The notes beneath the pieces were generated by a model that did no database searches, was not told the origin of the DNA, and saw only the letters and a list, made by a program, of their open reading frames with translations. Positions 63,051-64,000 of a stretch of DNA of 64,000 nucleotides are shown here, one piece after another (positions within the stretch are counted from its first letter, which is position 1; every line of letters starts with the position of its first letter). Both the position numbers and the translations under genes were made by a program. This stretch comes from Hymenobacter sp. 15J16-1T3B (GTDB lineage Bacteria > Bacteroidota > Bacteroidia > Cytophagales > Hymenobacteraceae). The stretch is taken from assembly GCF_020711235.1 (NCBI RefSeq), contig NZ_JAJFAV010000017.1:62001-126000 (forward strand), in the 5' to 3' direction.

Positions 63051-63139
63051 GTCATGCTGAGCCTGTCGAAGCATCTCTACCGCTTCGCTGGATGCTAGCT
63101 GGCGAAGCGGTAGAGATGCTTCGACAGGCTCAGCATGAC
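63051..63139. repeat. 38-bp perfect inverted repeat between adaptor and RND genes
   Basis: Arms 63051-63088 and 63102-63139 are exact complements with a 13-base loop (TGGATGCTAGCTG). The outer end GTCATGCTGAGCCTGTCGAAGC resembles the other intergenic repeats. It sits inside the operon, 26 bases after the adaptor stop. Confidence 0.85.
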
Positions 63140-63164
63140 GGCCTTTTTTCGAGTGGATTCAGCC

Positions 63165-64000
63165 CTACTCCGAGTAGGTTTTCAGGTGCGGGATGACGGC
63201 TTTCGGGTCCTGGTACTTGAACTCGATTTCGTCGCCGTCTTTCACCTTGCGGATGCCCTCCAGCATGATTTTGTCGCTGGCTTTCAGGCCGCCGCTGATG
63301 ATGAAGAGGTCGGGCATTTCGGCGCCCACGGTCACCTCGCGCTGGTGCACCTTGTTCTTGTTATCGACCACGTACACGAACTTCTTCTCCAGCACCTCGA
63401 AGGTGGCTTTCTGCGGGATGATGACGGCGTTTTTAAGCGGCACGGTCATCAGCACCGAGCCCGTTTCGCCGTTGCGCAGCAGGCCTTTGGGGTTAGGGAA
63501 GGTGGCGCGGAAGGCAATGTTGCCGGTTTCGTTGTTGAAGTCCGCCTCGATGGTTTGCACCACGCCGGGCTGGTCGAACACCTCGTTGTTGGCCATGCGC
63601 AGCTGCACTTGCATGGGGCGGTCGGTCGACTGCGCGTGCGACTTGTAGGAGAGGTACTCGGCCTCGGGCACGTTGTAGTACACCCACATCTTGCTGTTGT
63701 CGGAGAGGGTGGTGAGCAAGTCGCCCTCGTCCACGAGACTACCCAGCCGGGCCTGGAAGTGGTCCATAATGCCGCTGAACGGCGCCTTGATGGTGGTGAA
63801 GCCCAGGTGGGTTTTGGCCAGCGCCACTTCGGCCTTGGCCTTCTCCAGCTTGGCCTGCGACAACGCCAGCTCGTTGGCCGATACGATGTTGCCGGTGGCC
63901 AGCTTCTTGGTGTTCTGGTACTCGATGTCCACGAACTTGGCCTCGGCTTCGGCCTTTTTCAGCTCGGCCTCATAGAGCAGCGGCATGATTTGGAACATGA
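63165..64000 (-). CDS. RND efflux periplasmic adaptor (MFP/AcrA family), C-terminal part
   Basis: The frame is open at the right edge, so the signal peptide and first residues are missing; about 278 codons are visible. The hairpin domain (YEAELKKAEAEAKFVDIEYQNTKKLATGNIVSANELALSQAKLEKAKAEV) is followed by the lipoyl half (LGFTTIKAPFSGIMDHFQARLGSLVDEG). A beta-barrel (VQLRMANNEVFDQPGVVQTIEADFNNETGNIAFRATFPNPKGLLRNGETGSVLM) and the membrane-proximal domain ending KTYSE come next. It connects the RND permease with the outer-membrane channel. First gene of the operon. Confidence 0.93.
   Translation of the reverse strand, partial: MFQIMPLLYEAELKKAEAEAKFVDIEYQNTKKLATGNIVSANELALSQAKLEKAKAEVALAKTHLGFTTIKAPFSGIMDHFQARLGSLVDEGDLLTTLSDNSKMWVYYNVPEAEYLSYKSHAQSTDRPMQVQLRMANNEVFDQPGVVQTIEADFNNETGNIAFRATFPNPKGLLRNGETGSVLMTVPLKNAVIIPQKATFEVLEKKFVYVVDNKNKVHQREVTVGAEMPDLFIISGGLKASDKIMLEGIRKVKDGDEIEFKYQDPKAVIPHLKTYSE

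Noticed and set aside
59866-63060. A 1064-codon plus-strand reading frame opposite the RND permease gene
   Set aside because: The minus strand encodes a complete AcrB-like protein. The antisense frame is His/Gln/Val-rich, a normal by-product of GC-rich third positions.

Overview
The window reads as chromosomal DNA of a GC-rich member of the Bacteroidota, most like Hymenobacter or a close relative (Cytophagales). The reasons are: T9SS-type C-terminal sorting domains on two secreted proteins; promoters of the Bacteroidota type (TTG, about 19 bp, TAnnTTTG), often only 4-7 bases upstream of a start codon; families typical of the phylum (GIN-domain DUF2807, TIGR02757, FucP-like MFS, FNR-type PaaE); and long perfect intergenic hairpins. 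No phage, insertion sequence, CRISPR array or rRNA was seen. The assignment is inference from gene content.

Layout. 1-3.6 kb: edge fragment, DUF2306 membrane protein, RecQ. 3.9-10 kb: small unknown protein, methyltransferase, DoxX-like protein, a frameshifted ferredoxin, sugar MFS permease, MurB, a secreted OB-fold/FnIII-like protein. 10-20 kb: MutS2, a membrane protein, a tightly overlapping LysM / SRA-HNH / TIGR02757 operon, KdsB, DUF1622, SUI1, lipid kinase, GAPDH. 20.5-27.2 kb: phenylacetate catabolism (TetR regulator, paaE, paaA, paaB, paaC, paaD, 3-hydroxyacyl-CoA dehydrogenase, paaY). Two palindromes fit a PaaR-type operator, and REP-like hairpins lie between the genes. 27.4-28.1 kb: tandem tRNA-Glu genes and a candidate small RNA. 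28.1-36.4 kb: STAS-like protein, ABC exporter, secreted proteases, PhzF-like isomerase, MutM, lipoprotein. 36.5-38.9 kb: a decayed stretch with a broken membrane protein and a frameshifted Lgt homologue around two intact genes. 38.9-40 kb: phenylalanine hydroxylase with a leader-peptide/terminator region. 40-50.5 kb: AraC regulator, SDR, HAD, TSUP, bile-acid symporter-like and several secreted proteins. 50.6-58 kb: assimilatory-type nitrate reductase, helical companion, TDT transporter, GIN protein, HMA-like protein, SGNH hydrolase, AraC regulator. 58.4-64 kb: a tripartite RND efflux operon (adaptor cut by the right edge).

The most notable observation is upstream of phenylalanine 4-hydroxylase. 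A Bacteroidota promoter (TTG-N18-CATCTTTG) is followed after four bases by the ATG of a 33-codon reading frame with a Phe codon and three consecutive Tyr codons (start MLTRFSSRYYYRSC). Next come a perfect intrinsic terminator and the hydroxylase start. This looks like ribosome-mediated attenuation of a tyrosine-forming enzyme by aromatic amino acid supply. It is an inference that can be tested.
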